Assembly: GCF_017833415.1 (NCBI RefSeq)
Contig: NZ_JAFICC010000003.1
Span: 248,001-312,000 of the forward strand
Direction of reading: 5' to 3'
Length of the DNA stretch: 64,000 nt
DNA from: Flavobacterium sp. 1355
GTDB taxonomy: Bacteria > Bacteroidota > Bacteroidia > Flavobacteriales > Flavobacteriaceae
Part shown: piece after piece, positions 36,373 to 45,117 of the stretch
How the letters are laid out: the number at the start of each line of letters is the position of its first letter
How positions within the stretch are numbered: position 1 is the stretch's first letter
Made by a program: the position numbers and the translations under genes
The notes under the pieces: generated by a model
Database searches by the model: none
What the model was told of the DNA's origin: nothing
What the model saw: the letters and a program-made list of their open reading frames with translations, nothing else

Positions 36373-38001
36373 TTATTTCTTTATAAAACGTCTTACTGTT
36401 TTGATTCCGTCTTTTTCTACCAAAATCAAATAGATTCCGCTTTTTAAGCCTGCAACATTAATACTGTTGTTATTGGCTGTTTGCTGAGAAACCGCTGCAC
36501 CACTTTGAGAATCAATAACACTCACACTTGCTCCTGAAACTTCTGCAGAAAAGAAAAGTGTTTCTTCTGTCGGGTTTGGATAAATGGTTAAGCTTTCTAC
36601 TTTGTCTGTAACTGCAGGTGCTGATTTTGCTGCCAAAGCTGAACCTGATTTGGTGATACGGAACCAGTTTAAATTTACTCCGGAGCTTTGGATATAGATA
36701 CCGAAATTATATGTTCCTGCATTTACATTTACCGTTTGGGTTATGGTCTGCCAATTTTGCCATCCTCCTGTATTTGGTACATTTACAGCTCCCAGCTGAA
36801 TAGCTCCTGCTGTTAAATCAGATGATAATTTTGCTCCGTTTACCGCACTCGCTACCCTGTATTCAATTACATAAGCTCCCGATGTTGGAAAATTGATATT
36901 AAAATAAGCCATCCAGTCTCCTGTATCAGCATAACCAACATTCAATCCTCCGCCTGTATCGGTTGTCGCTTCTGTCTGAACACCGCTCATTGAGGAATAA
37001 TTTTCTGCCTGAATCAAAGTTCCCGTTACCGGAGGGTTGCTTCCTTTAACCACCTGATCAATTGCTGTAAGTAATGATTTTGAACCTGTTGCATCCTGAG
37101 ATAATTCCCAAATCATGACACCAGCTGCATTTTGAATCGCAAAAGTCGTTTTTGCCTTAATTGTCGGGATTCCGTTATAATAAATAGTATTTCCTACCTG
37201 ATCTACATTTTCGGCTCCCGGATATTGGTTTACGATATTGGCAAATGAAATTCCCTGATTTGCTGATGCTCCAAAGCCATATCCGTAAAATGGAAGTCCG
37301 ATAACCGCTTTACTTGCCGGTAAACCTCTTCCTGTCCAGTAATTAAACTGGTTAACTGCCATGCTGTAAGGAGAATGCTGACCCGGGTTTCCCGGAGCCC
37401 ACGGACCTGTTGCATCATACGCCATGATATTGATCCAGTCATACGCTGCAAAAGTAGATGAAGGTACATTGGCACCACCATATCCTTCTGAAAGCGCTGC
37501 TGTAATTAATTTTCCATTGGCATGAAGCTTATTGGCCAAAGCAATTACAAAACCTCCGTAATCACTATTTATGGCCGGGCCTTCTAAATCAACATCAACT
37601 CCGTCAAAATTATGCGCTACAACATAATCGTAAATTTTCTGAATAAAAGCTGTTCTGTTGGCTGGCGTAATCAAATTAAAATAATTGTCACGAATGGCTC
37701 CTCCTTCTGAAATAGCCCCTCCACCAAGAGAAACAAAAACTTTTACATTCTGGGCATGGGCTGCATTTATTATAGTATTACTTCCTGAGTTAAAAGACAG
37801 ATATCCGTTTGCATCAGGATTCTCAAACGCAATATTTATATGCGTTAATTTACTGTACTGGATAGTGCCTGAAAAGGCGTTCAAATCAATCCAGTTGGGA
37901 ATATAAGCGATTACTTTTTTCTGGGCAATCGACAGGTTGAAAACTCCAAGCACTAAAATGATAATCCATTTTAGCGGCATTCTTTTGTAATTGTTTTTCA
38001 T
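36373..38001 (-). CDS. GH18 chitinase-like enzyme with CBM6 and T9SS sorting domain
   Basis: A 542-residue secreted enzyme. I start at the ATG at 38001, since the frame further upstream begins only at a TTG. The signal peptide ends at SIAQKK. The TIM barrel (about 28-325) has the GH18 signature FDGVDVDLEG with catalytic Glu140, and the substrate-assist Asp138 is present. SLGGG at about 91-95 and YDWINIMAYDATG are further family marks. CBM6 (about 335-460) and a T9SS domain (about 475-542) follow. It should hydrolyse chitin or related beta-1,4-GlcNAc polymers outside the cell, and is placed between beta-1,3-glucanase genes. Confidence 0.9.
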   Translation of the reverse strand: MKNNYKRMPLKWIIILVLGVFNLSIAQKKVIAYIPNWIDLNAFSGTIQYSKLTHINIAFENPDANGYLSFNSGSNTIINAAHAQNVKVFVSLGGGAISEGGAIRDNYFNLITPANRTAFIQKIYDYVVAHNFDGVDVDLEGPAINSDYGGFVIALANKLHANGKLITAALSEGYGGANVPSSTFAAYDWINIMAYDATGPWAPGNPGQHSPYSMAVNQFNYWTGRGLPASKAVIGLPFYGYGFGASANQGISFANIVNQYPGAENVDQVGNTIYYNGIPTIKAKTTFAIQNAAGVMIWELSQDATGSKSLLTAIDQVVKGSNPPVTGTLIQAENYSSMSGVQTEATTDTGGGLNVGYADTGDWMAYFNINFPTSGAYVIEYRVASAVNGAKLSSDLTAGAIQLGAVNVPNTGGWQNWQTITQTVNVNAGTYNFGIYIQSSGVNLNWFRITKSGSALAAKSAPAVTDKVESLTIYPNPTEETLFFSAEVSGASVSVIDSQSGAAVSQQTANNNSINVAGLKSGIYLILVEKDGIKTVRRFIKK

Positions 38002-38050
38002 AATGTTCAATTTTCAATAGTTAATAGTAGGGGTTAATTATTGCTTTTAA

Positions 38051-38098
38051 AGTGAAGCCCTGAAGAGGTTCAACTGAAAATTTTCAGGGCTTTTACTT
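38051..38098 (-). terminator. Hairpin downstream of the GH64 gene
   Basis: AAGCCCTGAA (38055-38064) pairs with TTCAGGGCTT (38083-38092). The minus-strand T-run is weak, so it may allow read-through to the chitinase-like gene. Confidence 0.55.
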
Positions 38099-38107
38099 AT
38101 TCTGAAA

Positions 38108-40753
38108 TTATTTTTTGATAAAACGTTTTACCGTTTTTGCACCGTCTTTTTCGAAAACCACAAAATAAATTCCGGTTCTAAGACGTGAAACATCGATACT
38201 GTTATTATTGATTTTCTGTTCAGAAACAACAGTTCCTGTCTGATCAACAATGCTTACTTTTTCTCCGCTTACAGATGTAGTTACAAAAAGAGTGTTTTCT
38301 GCCGGGCTTGGATAAATACTAAGCTCAGCAGCAGGTTCTTCTTCTACCGTTTTTACAGAAGCCGTTTTTGCAGCTGCACCCACTTTTGTAATTTTAATCC
38401 AGTTGATGTTCATTCCTGTATTCTGAATATAAATTCCGAAATTATAAGTCCCTGCATTTACATTCACACTTTGAGAAACGGTTTGCCAGTTTTGCCATCC
38501 GCCAGTATTTGGTATATCTACATTTCCTAACAGAATTGTTCCTCCGTTTAAGTCAGAAGATAATCTACCTCCTGCCACAGCACTTGCCACGCGGTATTCA
38601 ATTAAATAAGAACCTGTAGTAGGGAAAATAATACTGTTGTATGCCATCCAGTCACCTGTTTCTGTGTAACCAACATTAGAACCTCCTCCGGTATCTGTGG
38701 TAGCTTCAATCTGAATTCCGCTCATTGCAGAATAATCTTCTGCCTGAATTAATACAGAAGTCTGAGAACTTGTAGCCGGAACCAGTTTCCATTGTGCACA
38801 AGTTTGTCCGTTATCCTGCCATTGCTGTACATTGGCACCATTTGCAGTACTTGCACCTGCAACTTCTATTAGTTTACCACTGTGTCTGGCTACGATTTTA
38901 TAAAATCCGTCGCCTGTAGCAACCAATACAAATTGCTGGTTTGGTGTAGCATTGTATGGATATTGCTCAACATTGGCACCATTATCCTTATTGAAATTAT
39001 TGATATCCAAAGATTGTCCGCTGTGATTTGCAATAATCTTATACAAACCATCACCTAAATGTGTGAAAGTAAATTTTTGGTTGTTTGCCGAGTTTGGAGT
39101 TCCCTGTGCCACATTTGCTCCGTTGGAAGTACTTGCACTCCAAACATCCATATTTAAATTACTGTTTCTGTTTTGTAAAAAGAAAGTTTGATTTCCTAAA
39201 GTGGTAACTCCGTTTGCGAGAATACGAATAGAGGTTACTTTATCATTCCAGGTAGTGTTCAGACACGTATTATCAGAATTGATTACGGTTGAAGTTCCTG
39301 TAAAATTATCATCCTGATACAAAATTGCCTGAAATCCTTTTGCAACTTTAAGTGAAGAAATATCATCGTTTGAAACGCCTAAAGTATTTAGACGGGCCAA
39401 ATTATAATCTCCAATAGTTAATCCGCCAGAAAATCCGGTGTAGTTGCAATCTTTATAAACAGTAACGACATCTGTAGTTGCCGGTACAGAAGGTACTGTT
39501 CCTGCATATCCTCCAAAAACAGCAATAACTTTGGTTGGCTGTGGTGTATGAAGTGATGGCGACTGATCTGCAACATCATCATAAGCAAACCCGTAGGCCA
39601 GATTATCAATATTAATTCCCGGTAAATGCCAGAATTTAGAATAATGATTGGTTGGGTTTACCTGATAATATTTTGATGCATCGTACCAGTTTTGCTGACC
39701 CGGATTTGGAGTTGTCACATTTACAACATGTCTGTTAATGGCTGCTGTTAATTGTGCCTGAATCACCAGGTCCAAATCTCCGTCTACCAGTCTTCTGTCC
39801 AGAACACCTTTTCCTTCAAGTGCTTCCTGCGTGCTTGGTCTGTTTTGAACGCGGCCTGTACGGCCTGTGAATCCGCCAGATTGTCCAACCATTTCTAATT
39901 GTTCTCCGATAACTCTTCCTTTAAAAACTCCTGCGTCTCCGGCATAAAAAATTAAATCTTCATTTTTGTATTTATTCCAGATGGCATCGATATACGATTT
40001 TAAGTAGTTTGCATATGGTCCTGATCCTTCGGCGAAAGCCGGTGTTTTAGAAGGAGCTGTAATTTCACCCGTTGCGTCATTAACACAGCCTTGAAATTCT
40101 GCCGGAACATTCGCCTTAAAAGCGGCAACGATGTCAGCATGTTTTTTTAAATCCCCAACTTTTTTCTGGTAACCGTTTGCTCCGAACAATTCAAGTCCCA
40201 TTGGGTATTTATACGAATCTACTCTGGTTGGATTTCCAAAGAAACCGTACTGATTGTTTGTTAATTCGATCATTTCATACAAAATGCCCTGATTTGGATC
40301 TGTCGAATTTTGCGGATTTGGCGATGCATATCCGGAAGGTGCTCCATTGGCACCAAAAAAGTAAAAATACAGTTGTGAACCTTTTGAAATAAAAACCCTG
40401 CAGCCTGCGATTAAAGGCAGTGTAAAGGTTTTGTTTGGAATTTCGCTCAGTTTTGTAAAACAAGCGGCATATTTTGAGTTTTGTCCCGGCCCTGTATTTC
40501 CGCCATACGTTGGTCCTGTAACGGTATTGTAAGAGGCGCTCATTGGCAATATCTGACTTGTTTTGGCATTTACCCAAACGTGGTTTCCGGTAGTATAATC
40601 AATACCAACGATGGCTACATAAAGCTCGTTGTCATTAAAAGTTGAGTTATTGCTTATGGTAAAGGGAACTGGTCCCTGACCGTGCATCAAATTTGAAAAC
40701 ACCAGAAACAGTGTTGTCAAAAAAGAAATTCTTGTAAGTCTAATTTGTTTCAT
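38108..40753 (-). CDS. GH64-type beta-1,3-glucanase with beta/gamma-crystallin, ricin, CBM6 and T9SS sorting domains
   Basis: An 881-residue secreted protein. The N-terminal ~390 residues after the signal peptide match the thaumatin-like GH64 fold (start VPFTISNNSTFNDNELYVAIVG; later FFGNPTRVDSYKYPMGLELFG, EGSGPYANYLKSYIDAIW and INRHVVN). GH64 enzymes release laminari-oligosaccharides from beta-1,3-glucan. Then come a beta/gamma-crystallin domain (about 425-510), a ricin lectin (about 515-660), CBM6 (about 665-790) and a T9SS domain (about 805-881, LSIYPSPAENTLFV). The crystallin-ricin-CBM6 tail is almost the same as that of the protease at 31552, at DNA as well as protein level. Confidence 0.87.
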   Translation of the reverse strand: MKQIRLTRISFLTTLFLVFSNLMHGQGPVPFTISNNSTFNDNELYVAIVGIDYTTGNHVWVNAKTSQILPMSASYNTVTGPTYGGNTGPGQNSKYAACFTKLSEIPNKTFTLPLIAGCRVFISKGSQLYFYFFGANGAPSGYASPNPQNSTDPNQGILYEMIELTNNQYGFFGNPTRVDSYKYPMGLELFGANGYQKKVGDLKKHADIVAAFKANVPAEFQGCVNDATGEITAPSKTPAFAEGSGPYANYLKSYIDAIWNKYKNEDLIFYAGDAGVFKGRVIGEQLEMVGQSGGFTGRTGRVQNRPSTQEALEGKGVLDRRLVDGDLDLVIQAQLTAAINRHVVNVTTPNPGQQNWYDASKYYQVNPTNHYSKFWHLPGINIDNLAYGFAYDDVADQSPSLHTPQPTKVIAVFGGYAGTVPSVPATTDVVTVYKDCNYTGFSGGLTIGDYNLARLNTLGVSNDDISSLKVAKGFQAILYQDDNFTGTSTVINSDNTCLNTTWNDKVTSIRILANGVTTLGNQTFFLQNRNSNLNMDVWSASTSNGANVAQGTPNSANNQKFTFTHLGDGLYKIIANHSGQSLDINNFNKDNGANVEQYPYNATPNQQFVLVATGDGFYKIVARHSGKLIEVAGASTANGANVQQWQDNGQTCAQWKLVPATSSQTSVLIQAEDYSAMSGIQIEATTDTGGGSNVGYTETGDWMAYNSIIFPTTGSYLIEYRVASAVAGGRLSSDLNGGTILLGNVDIPNTGGWQNWQTVSQSVNVNAGTYNFGIYIQNTGMNINWIKITKVGAAAKTASVKTVEEEPAAELSIYPSPAENTLFVTTSVSGEKVSIVDQTGTVVSEQKINNNSIDVSRLRTGIYFVVFEKDGAKTVKRFIKK

Positions 40754-40934
40754 ATTTAAAGTTTTTTTGGGGTTATAAATTAATTTTCAAACCATAAAAA
40801 ATCATTTGTTTGAATGAAATGACTTTATTTATCCGTCAGGTGTAATCGTATGGTGCTATCCTTAAATTTAATCTCCGGACTATTAAAAACCGGTATATTA
40901 TTTTTAATCTGAATCACACCCAACGGATTTTTAT

Positions 40935-43900
40935 CTATTTCTTAATCAGTTTCCTGGTAACATTCTTTTGATCAGATTTAAAATTCAGGATATAAATCCC
41001 TCTTGGAAGTCGGTTGATATCCAGAAAACTTTCATTGGCCGAAGTATCGATTTTGCTTCTCAAAACAAGAGTGCCAGATAAATCATAAATAGTTACTTCT
41101 TTATTAGCCAGTTCTCCCGGTACAGAAATCTGAATGTAATCATTGGCCGGATTTGGATAAATCGTAACATCTGTTAATTCTTCTTCGGTACCTGCTTCTT
41201 TGGCTGCTAATCCTGTTTTGGCTGCCGATGCAGATCCGTAAGCTTCTATTTCATACAATGAATAGCCATACGGAGCCAAAGCTTTTGCAGTACATAAGAT
41301 TCTCAAATATCTTCCTGATCCGCTAACTGCTAAGTCATCTGTGCCGCCATCGCTGGCAGTTTGTGTATTTATAGTTTCGCTTTCTGTAAAAGTGTTGTCT
41401 GCAGAAAGCTGTATTTTGTATTGCGTTGCAAAAGCTGCTTCCCATTTCAAAACCACACGGTTTAAGTTGTAGTTACTTCCCAAATCCACATAAATCCATT
41501 CGGTTGCATTGGCAAAAGAACTTGCCCATCTGCTTACTGTTCCGTCACCATCTGTAGCTTTTGATGCAGAAAGTGTTGCATTTTCTTCTGTAGAAGCTGT
41601 TGCTGTTTTTGCTAAAGCCAAGTTGACATTAGGATTTGGCGTAATATTTCTAACAATAACATCGCTGAAAACTCCCGTTGTTAAAGTTCCATTAGCATGT
41701 GATGTTACCGCCATTCCCACATAAATAGTATTGGCCATTGCAATCGTTCTTGCCGTACCAATTTGTGTCCATGTTGTTCCGTTATCAGATGTGTAAGACG
41801 TAAACACGTTTCCTGTTCTGACAGTACGAAGCCATTTAGGAAAAGTTCCTGCTGCTCCCTGCTGAATCGTTGGTACCGAAACCGCATCTCTTGATAAAAA
41901 CTCAACACCTGCCGCAGCCGTAATTGTGGTCATAGCATGTTTAGAAGTCGGCGTAAGCGTTTCTCTAAACATCACACCCGCTTTTGCATATGTATTGGTA
42001 TTGGTCAATGAAGTTACTCTGGCAATAATTTCGGCATCGCCTGTAATAGGCTGATACACATATTGAAACTGATCGCTTGATTCCCAAATATCTGTTCCTG
42101 AACCTTTAATAGTAAAAGTTCCATTGCTGTGTGTTGCTTCTCCCGCAGGAGTTACGGCACCTAAATCTGTGCTAACCCACGGTGCTGGTAAAGTTAACGG
42201 AGGATTTTCTGTAGAAACTAAATTGACACTTCTGATATTATCAAAATAATACGTGTTTCCTGAATTTGTTCCCGGTTCAAATAAGAAAACAAAACGATTT
42301 ACTTCGCTGTCTACCGTTGATGCGTCCGGCGCACTTGCGTATGTAAAAGTAAGTGTATGCCATGTATTGGTTTGTTTTACAACGGCCTGATAAATACTGT
42401 GTCTTCCTACCGGATAGTTTGACGGAATCGAAGCACTGCTTTCTGCCTGCCATGAAATTACAGATCCAACCGGTGCAGACGTATACACATCCATAGCGAA
42501 TTTTTTAGTTCCGCTTTTGAAATCTCCGATATTGTTTATCGTTGAATTAAAAGAGAAGTTATCATATAATTCTGTTGATTTTCTAACGTATTTACCAACA
42601 TTAGACGAAGTATTAATTCCGCTTGCGTTCGGGTTTGGCGCATTTGCTGTATAAGTCCCAATCGCATCTCTAAATGTGATATTATGAATGGTTTGATAAT
42701 CTTCGTAAACTACACCAGGCGTATAAGTATCCGGTAGTTTGGTCGTTCCGATTCTGATATTATCAAAATAATAGGTATCACTAGTGTAAGATCCTGAATT
42801 AAACAGCAAAACCATTTGATTTATCGCCAGATTTGAAGTTCCTAAATCCGGACTTGAGTTATAATAGAAAGTCAGCGTTTCCCATTGATTTTGTTTGGTT
42901 GTGATCGCTACATAATTACTATTTCTTCCTGTCGGGAAATTGGCCGGAAGGGAAGTCGCACTATTTTCTAAGTTCATACTCACCACCGTCCCAATCGGTG
43001 CCGAAGTATAAACGTCGATCATAATTTTATTAGTCTGATTTTTCAGTAAACCTGCATCTTCAATTGTACTTTGTGTATTAAAAAATAATACATCGTATTG
43101 CTCGGTTACGTTTCTAACGTACCTCGCTACATTCGCAGAAGCGTTAACAGAATTAGAACCAGGATTTGCTACTACGCTGTACGTTCCTGTAGTTGTCCCT
43201 TTTATAATTTTATTAATCCCATCATAATTTTGCAGAACATCTGTAGCAATAATTGGCTTTTCAGGAGCTGCTTTGGTCAGCAGATTATCAAAATAATAGG
43301 TAGCTCCGGAATTTGAATTTGATTCAAACAGAACAACTACATTATTGATAGACAAAGCACTTGTATTTGGGTCGATTATTTTTTCAAACTCAAATTCTAT
43401 CGTTTCCCATTTGTTCTGTACGGTTGTTGCCGCTTTAAAACCACTATGTCTTCCCGAAGGATAATTTGTTGCTGTGGTAACTAAACTATTCTCCAGCTGC
43501 ATGGATATTTTTGTTCCCACCGGAGCAGAAGTATAAATATCAAATGAGAGTTTTTTTCTTCCGTATACATAATCATTGGCATTGGTAATGGTTACGTTTT
43601 TAATGTTCAGAACATCATATAACTCCGATGAGTTACGAACGTATCTTCCAACCGCTGCCGAAGTATTTATTCCGGTTGCTGAAGGATTGGCAACAGCTTC
43701 TGTTAAAACTCCTGTTTTTAACGGATACAGTACATTTCTGTTACTTTGAAAATCTTCGTGAATTTTTTCAACCGGGAGCGGAACTTCTGTTGTTACAGCC
43801 AGTTTATAGGTTGTGGTAGTGCAACCCGAAACTGTTGCCACAGCAGAAACATCTCCGCCTGTACTTCCCCAGTTTACTGTAATAGTATTGGTTCCCTGTC

Positions 43901-44900
43901 CTGAAGTTATGGTTGCCCCAGACGGAACTGACCAATTATAACTTGCGCCTGCAATTGGGTTTAAGCTATAAGTTTTGCCCGTTTCATTATTATAAACTTT
44001 TGCATCTCCGGTTACGCCGTGTGTAAAACTTCCGTCATAAACACGAACGTAATCTACCTGCAGTTTTGCAGGAAAGTCACCGGGAACTGGCGCAACTCCT
44101 ACACCATTTACACTTGTATATGGTGTTCCTGCGCTTCCAACGGCCAAATTTAAAATAATATAAAACTGTTGATCATTAAAAGGCCAGCCACCATTTACTG
44201 TAGTGTTTGGTGTTGCTGTATGAAATAAATTTCCATCAATAAACCACTTAATGATATTCGGCCCCCACTCTACGGCATAGACATGAAATTCTGTGGATAA
44301 ATCTGTTGGAGAAGCATAACTTCTTCCGGTATAATGATAACCTCCACCGTCATAATGAATTGTCCCGTCTATAGATTGTGGGTTTCTGTGTTTGGCTTCC
44401 ATGATATCAATCTCACCGGTGTACGGCCAGTTTGCAACCCCTGCAGGCAGCATCCAGAATGCCGGCCAAGCTCCCATGCCGCTGGATAATTTCATACGCG
44501 CTTCTACTCTTCCGTATTTCAGTGCATACTTTCCTTCTGTGGTTAATTTTGCAGAAGAATAAGGCTGTTGCGGAAAAGCTGCATTTGGCTCGTATTTAGC
44601 CTGGATATTTAAATAGCTGTTTGTTCCTTCTTTTACAATTGTTGCCTGATTCGGATCATAACGCTGCGCTTCTGCATTTCCAAATCCGCAAAGCGAAGGA
44701 CATCCGTTTCCGGAGATACTTTGCCATTTTGTAGCATCAACTGTAGTTCCGTCAAACTCATCTGCCCAGACCAGTGTGTTACATTGCGAATGCACTTTGA
44801 GAAAAGGTAAAAATAAGATCATTATAAGAATAATAAACCTTTTCAAATAACGGTAATTGTCTTCCGGTGGTCGGCCGGAAAAAAAGTCTTTTTGTTTCAT
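40935..44900 (-). CDS. Large GH16 laminarinase-like protein with repeated binding domains, F5/8-type C domain and T9SS sorting domain
   Basis: A 1321-residue secreted protein. A long N-region precedes the signal helix (about 20-38, FIILIMILFLPFL). GH16 catalytic domain: about 40-295, with GEIDIMEAKH (Glu163, Asp165, Glu168) and the laminarinase-like start LVWADEFDGTTVD. Next are a PKD/Ig-like domain (about 300-375) and three repeats of a ~170-residue domain (about 385-905), each with VGRYVRNSSELYD-like, YPSGRHSG-like and TYYFDN motifs. A DUF1349-like domain follows (about 915-1095), then an F5/8 type C (CBM32-like) domain (about 1105-1235) and a T9SS end (about 1248-1321, VTIYPNPANDYIQI). It lies next to the LuxR-type regulator and probably is its first target. 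Confidence 0.88.
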   Translation of the reverse strand: MKQKDFFSGRPPEDNYRYLKRFIILIMILFLPFLKVHSQCNTLVWADEFDGTTVDATKWQSISGNGCPSLCGFGNAEAQRYDPNQATIVKEGTNSYLNIQAKYEPNAAFPQQPYSSAKLTTEGKYALKYGRVEARMKLSSGMGAWPAFWMLPAGVANWPYTGEIDIMEAKHRNPQSIDGTIHYDGGGYHYTGRSYASPTDLSTEFHVYAVEWGPNIIKWFIDGNLFHTATPNTTVNGGWPFNDQQFYIILNLAVGSAGTPYTSVNGVGVAPVPGDFPAKLQVDYVRVYDGSFTHGVTGDAKVYNNETGKTYSLNPIAGASYNWSVPSGATITSGQGTNTITVNWGSTGGDVSAVATVSGCTTTTYKLAVTTEVPLPVEKIHEDFQSNRNVLYPLKTGVLTEAVANPSATGINTSAAVGRYVRNSSELYDVLNIKNVTITNANDYVYGRKKLSFDIYTSAPVGTKISMQLENSLVTTATNYPSGRHSGFKAATTVQNKWETIEFEFEKIIDPNTSALSINNVVVLFESNSNSGATYYFDNLLTKAAPEKPIIATDVLQNYDGINKIIKGTTTGTYSVVANPGSNSVNASANVARYVRNVTEQYDVLFFNTQSTIEDAGLLKNQTNKIMIDVYTSAPIGTVVSMNLENSATSLPANFPTGRNSNYVAITTKQNQWETLTFYYNSSPDLGTSNLAINQMVLLFNSGSYTSDTYYFDNIRIGTTKLPDTYTPGVVYEDYQTIHNITFRDAIGTYTANAPNPNASGINTSSNVGKYVRKSTELYDNFSFNSTINNIGDFKSGTKKFAMDVYTSAPVGSVISWQAESSASIPSNYPVGRHSIYQAVVKQTNTWHTLTFTYASAPDASTVDSEVNRFVFLFEPGTNSGNTYYFDNIRSVNLVSTENPPLTLPAPWVSTDLGAVTPAGEATHSNGTFTIKGSGTDIWESSDQFQYVYQPITGDAEIIARVTSLTNTNTYAKAGVMFRETLTPTSKHAMTTITAAAGVEFLSRDAVSVPTIQQGAAGTFPKWLRTVRTGNVFTSYTSDNGTTWTQIGTARTIAMANTIYVGMAVTSHANGTLTTGVFSDVIVRNITPNPNVNLALAKTATASTEENATLSASKATDGDGTVSRWASSFANATEWIYVDLGSNYNLNRVVLKWEAAFATQYKIQLSADNTFTESETINTQTASDGGTDDLAVSGSGRYLRILCTAKALAPYGYSLYEIEAYGSASAAKTGLAAKEAGTEEELTDVTIYPNPANDYIQISVPGELANKEVTIYDLSGTLVLRSKIDTSANESFLDINRLPRGIYILNFKSDQKNVTRKLIKK

Positions 44901-45117
44901 TTTTTTAGTTTTTTGTTAGTAAAGCTTATTAGTTAAAAAACAGCCGATTTGTAAAAATCAGACTATTATTTTTTGCTAATAATGAACAATATTAAGAAAT
45001 AAACTACGCAAAAAGCCAATTCAGGGATACGGTTTGACTACGGTACAGGCAAAATAAATGTAGTAAATAGGCGTCAAAGCCCGTAAATACACCTAAGATT
45101 ATACTTAATAATTAAAC

